From DASQPR01 sp963797605 (GTDB lineage Bacteria; Actinomycetota; Actinomycetes; Mycobacteriales; Micromonosporaceae), in the NCBI GenBank assembly GCA_963797605.1, contig CAWCPX010000013.1:186001-250000 (forward strand): a DNA stretch of 64,000 nt, in the 5' to 3' direction. Position numbers and translations under genes: made by a program. Below, piece after piece: positions 62,863 to 64,000 of this stretch. Under the pieces are notes generated by a model. The model had not been told where the DNA came from. It saw only the letters and a program-made list of their open reading frames with translations, and did no database searches. Numbering within the stretch: position 1 is the first letter of the stretch; every line of letters begins with the position of its first letter.

Positions 62863-64000
62863 ATGCCAGATGAGTCGACGCCGGCGGAGTCTGTGCTGGA
62901 TGGAGCAGATCCGGCCGCCATGACGACGGCCGCGCCGAAGCCGGCCCGCGGGCGGGTCCGCCGGGTCGCGTCCGCCGTCGTCACCGTGCTGGCCCTGTTG
63001 CTCGTATGGTTCGCGCTCGTCGGCCCGAACGAGATCAGCAGCTTCGGCGTCGTCGCATTCATCCGGATCCCGATCGAGGGCCTCGTCCTGGTCGCCGTAC
63101 TCGTGGTGCTGCCGAACCGGGCCCGGTGGATCGTCGCGGCGCTCGTCGGCACGGTCCTCGGCCTGCTGACGGTCGTGAAGATCGTCGACATGGGGTTCTT
63201 CGAGGCCATCAACCGGCCCTTCAACCCCACCGCCGACTGGAGTTACTTCCAGTCGGCCGAGGGCCTGCTCAGCGTCTCGATCGGGCGGACCAAGGCGGTC
63301 CTGTTCCTGACAGCGGCGGCCGTGCTCGGCGCCGCGGTGCTCGTGTTCACCCCGCTGGCACTGGTACGCCTGGCCCGGCTCGCCTCCCGGCACCGCGTCA
63401 CGTCGCTGCGTACCGTCACCGCCTTCGGTCTGGTCTGGGTGCTCTGCGCGGTGTTCGGCGCGCAATTCGTCACGGGCGCGCCGGTCGCGTCGTCGAGCGC
63501 CGCCGGGCTGGCATATGACCAGGTGCAGGCGGTGCACGCCGGTCTGGACGACAAGCAGACGCTGGCCCGCGAGTCCGCCGACGATCCGTTCCAGAACACG
63601 GCCGGCGCGAACCTGCTGACCGGCCTGCGGGGAAAAGACGTCGTGATCGCGTTCGTGGAGAGCTACGGACGGGTCGCGGTGCAGGGCTCGTCGTTCTCGC
63701 CGCAGGTCGACGCGGTGCTGAACGCCGGCACGGCCCAACTGGCCGCGGCCGGTTACTCCTCCCGCAGCGCGTTCCTCACGTCACCGACGTTCGGTGGCAT
63801 CAGCTGGTTGGCCCACTCCACGCTGCAGTCCGGCCTGCGGATCGACAACCAGCAGACCTACAACGACCTGATGGAGACCGACCGGTTCACGCTCAGCGAC
63901 GCCTTCAAGCGGGCCGGCTGGCGGACGGTCGCCGACGTGCCGTCCAATGAGAAGGTCTGGCCGGAGGGTACGTCCTTCTACCACTACGACACGATCTACG
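62863..64000 (+). CDS. Membrane-anchored sulfatase/alkaline-phosphatase-superfamily protein (3' truncated by the window)
   Basis: The frame is open from ATG 62863 to the right edge (about 379 residues seen); ATG 62920 is an alternative start. A short hydrophilic head precedes several hydrophobic helices (about residues 35-200). An extracytoplasmic domain follows, with GKDVVIAFVESYGR. The Glu-Ser in that motif is at the metal/nucleophile position of LTA-synthase and sulfatase-like enzymes. FLTSPTFGGISWLAHSTLQSG continues the family fold. It probably transfers or removes a phospho- or sulfo-group on the lipid product. It is co-transcribed with the CDP-alcohol phosphatidyltransferase gene. Confidence 0.87.
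   Translation, partial: MPDESTPAESVLDGADPAAMTTAAPKPARGRVRRVASAVVTVLALLLVWFALVGPNEISSFGVVAFIRIPIEGLVLVAVLVVLPNRARWIVAALVGTVLGLLTVVKIVDMGFFEAINRPFNPTADWSYFQSAEGLLSVSIGRTKAVLFLTAAAVLGAAVLVFTPLALVRLARLASRHRVTSLRTVTAFGLVWVLCAVFGAQFVTGAPVASSSAAGLAYDQVQAVHAGLDDKQTLARESADDPFQNTAGANLLTGLRGKDVVIAFVESYGRVAVQGSSFSPQVDAVLNAGTAQLAAAGYSSRSAFLTSPTFGGISWLAHSTLQSGLRIDNQQTYNDLMETDRFTLSDAFKRAGWRTVADVPSNEKVWPEGTSFYHYDTIY

Noticed and set aside
1..64000. rRNA or tRNA genes
   Set aside because: No cloverleaf with a TTCGAAT-type loop or rRNA-like conserved segment was noticed on either strand; a tRNAscan run would settle it.

Overview
The window is very GC-rich DNA from an actinomycete, most like the filamentous Micromonosporaceae or Cryptosporangiaceae type. 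Evidence is the GTG starts, GGGGG/GGAGG ribosome sites, a type VII (ESX-like) secretion locus, a WD-like Ser/Thr kinase, a DUF574 methyltransferase, an Asp23 cluster and a LacI-controlled alginate locus. The genus cannot be fixed from this sequence. I see no rRNA, tRNA, CRISPR array or phage structural gene.

Layout. (1) 0.5-13.1 kb: T7SS core (eccC divergent from eccD-eccB), two WXG100-type genes, a mycosin-like protein whose active site is lost, a YbaB/EbfC protein and two candidate helical substrates or accessory proteins. (2) 13.4-24.8 kb: T7SS effector island. It holds a beta-helix/AAA+ (EccA-like) fusion, a nuclease-like/SUKH fusion, a SUKH-3 protein, a tandem SseB protein, a WXG100-like protein, an 1808-residue composite toxin (WXG-like head, membrane segments, disordered linkers, deaminase-like, caspase-like protease, zeta kinase and Fic-like modules) and a coupled RelA/SpoT-type HD protein. 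(3) 24.8-28.9 kb: an RHH regulator flanked by two different minisatellites, then DUF4097 and a DrrAB-type ABC exporter, with several frameshifts. (4) 28.9-34.5 kb: alginate lyase, LacI regulator, two sugar-ABC permeases and a lipoprotein binding protein, without an ATPase. (5) 34.9-40.5 kb: msrB-msrA, a VOC protein, then on the minus strand zwf, creatininase, DUF1152 and an unknown gene. (6) 40.6-50.6 kb: a MITE-like element, an FtsX/LolD-type ABC system beside a divergent two-component system, a secreted SH3b-like protein, a membrane Ser/Thr kinase, a methyltransferase and a secreted protein. (7) 50.7-56 kb: DUF574 methyltransferase, a five-gene Asp23 envelope operon and a secreted phytase-like esterase. 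(8) 56-64 kb: a divergent cluster with GTP cyclohydrolase II, RibD-type reductase, 6-pyruvoyltetrahydropterin-synthase-like protein, MDR dehydrogenase, glycosyltransferase, methyltransferase, LPG-synthase-like membrane protein, CDP-alcohol phosphatidyltransferase and a sulfatase-superfamily membrane protein. The cluster suggests a GTP/pterin-linked envelope glycolipid.

At least 18 single-base indels break otherwise well-conserved genes. They lie in four patches (about 8.9, 12.1, 26.4-28.1 and 56-60.3 kb) while very long genes elsewhere are intact, so low-quality sequence is more likely than gene decay. Interrupted genes are listed as single features spanning the frame changes.
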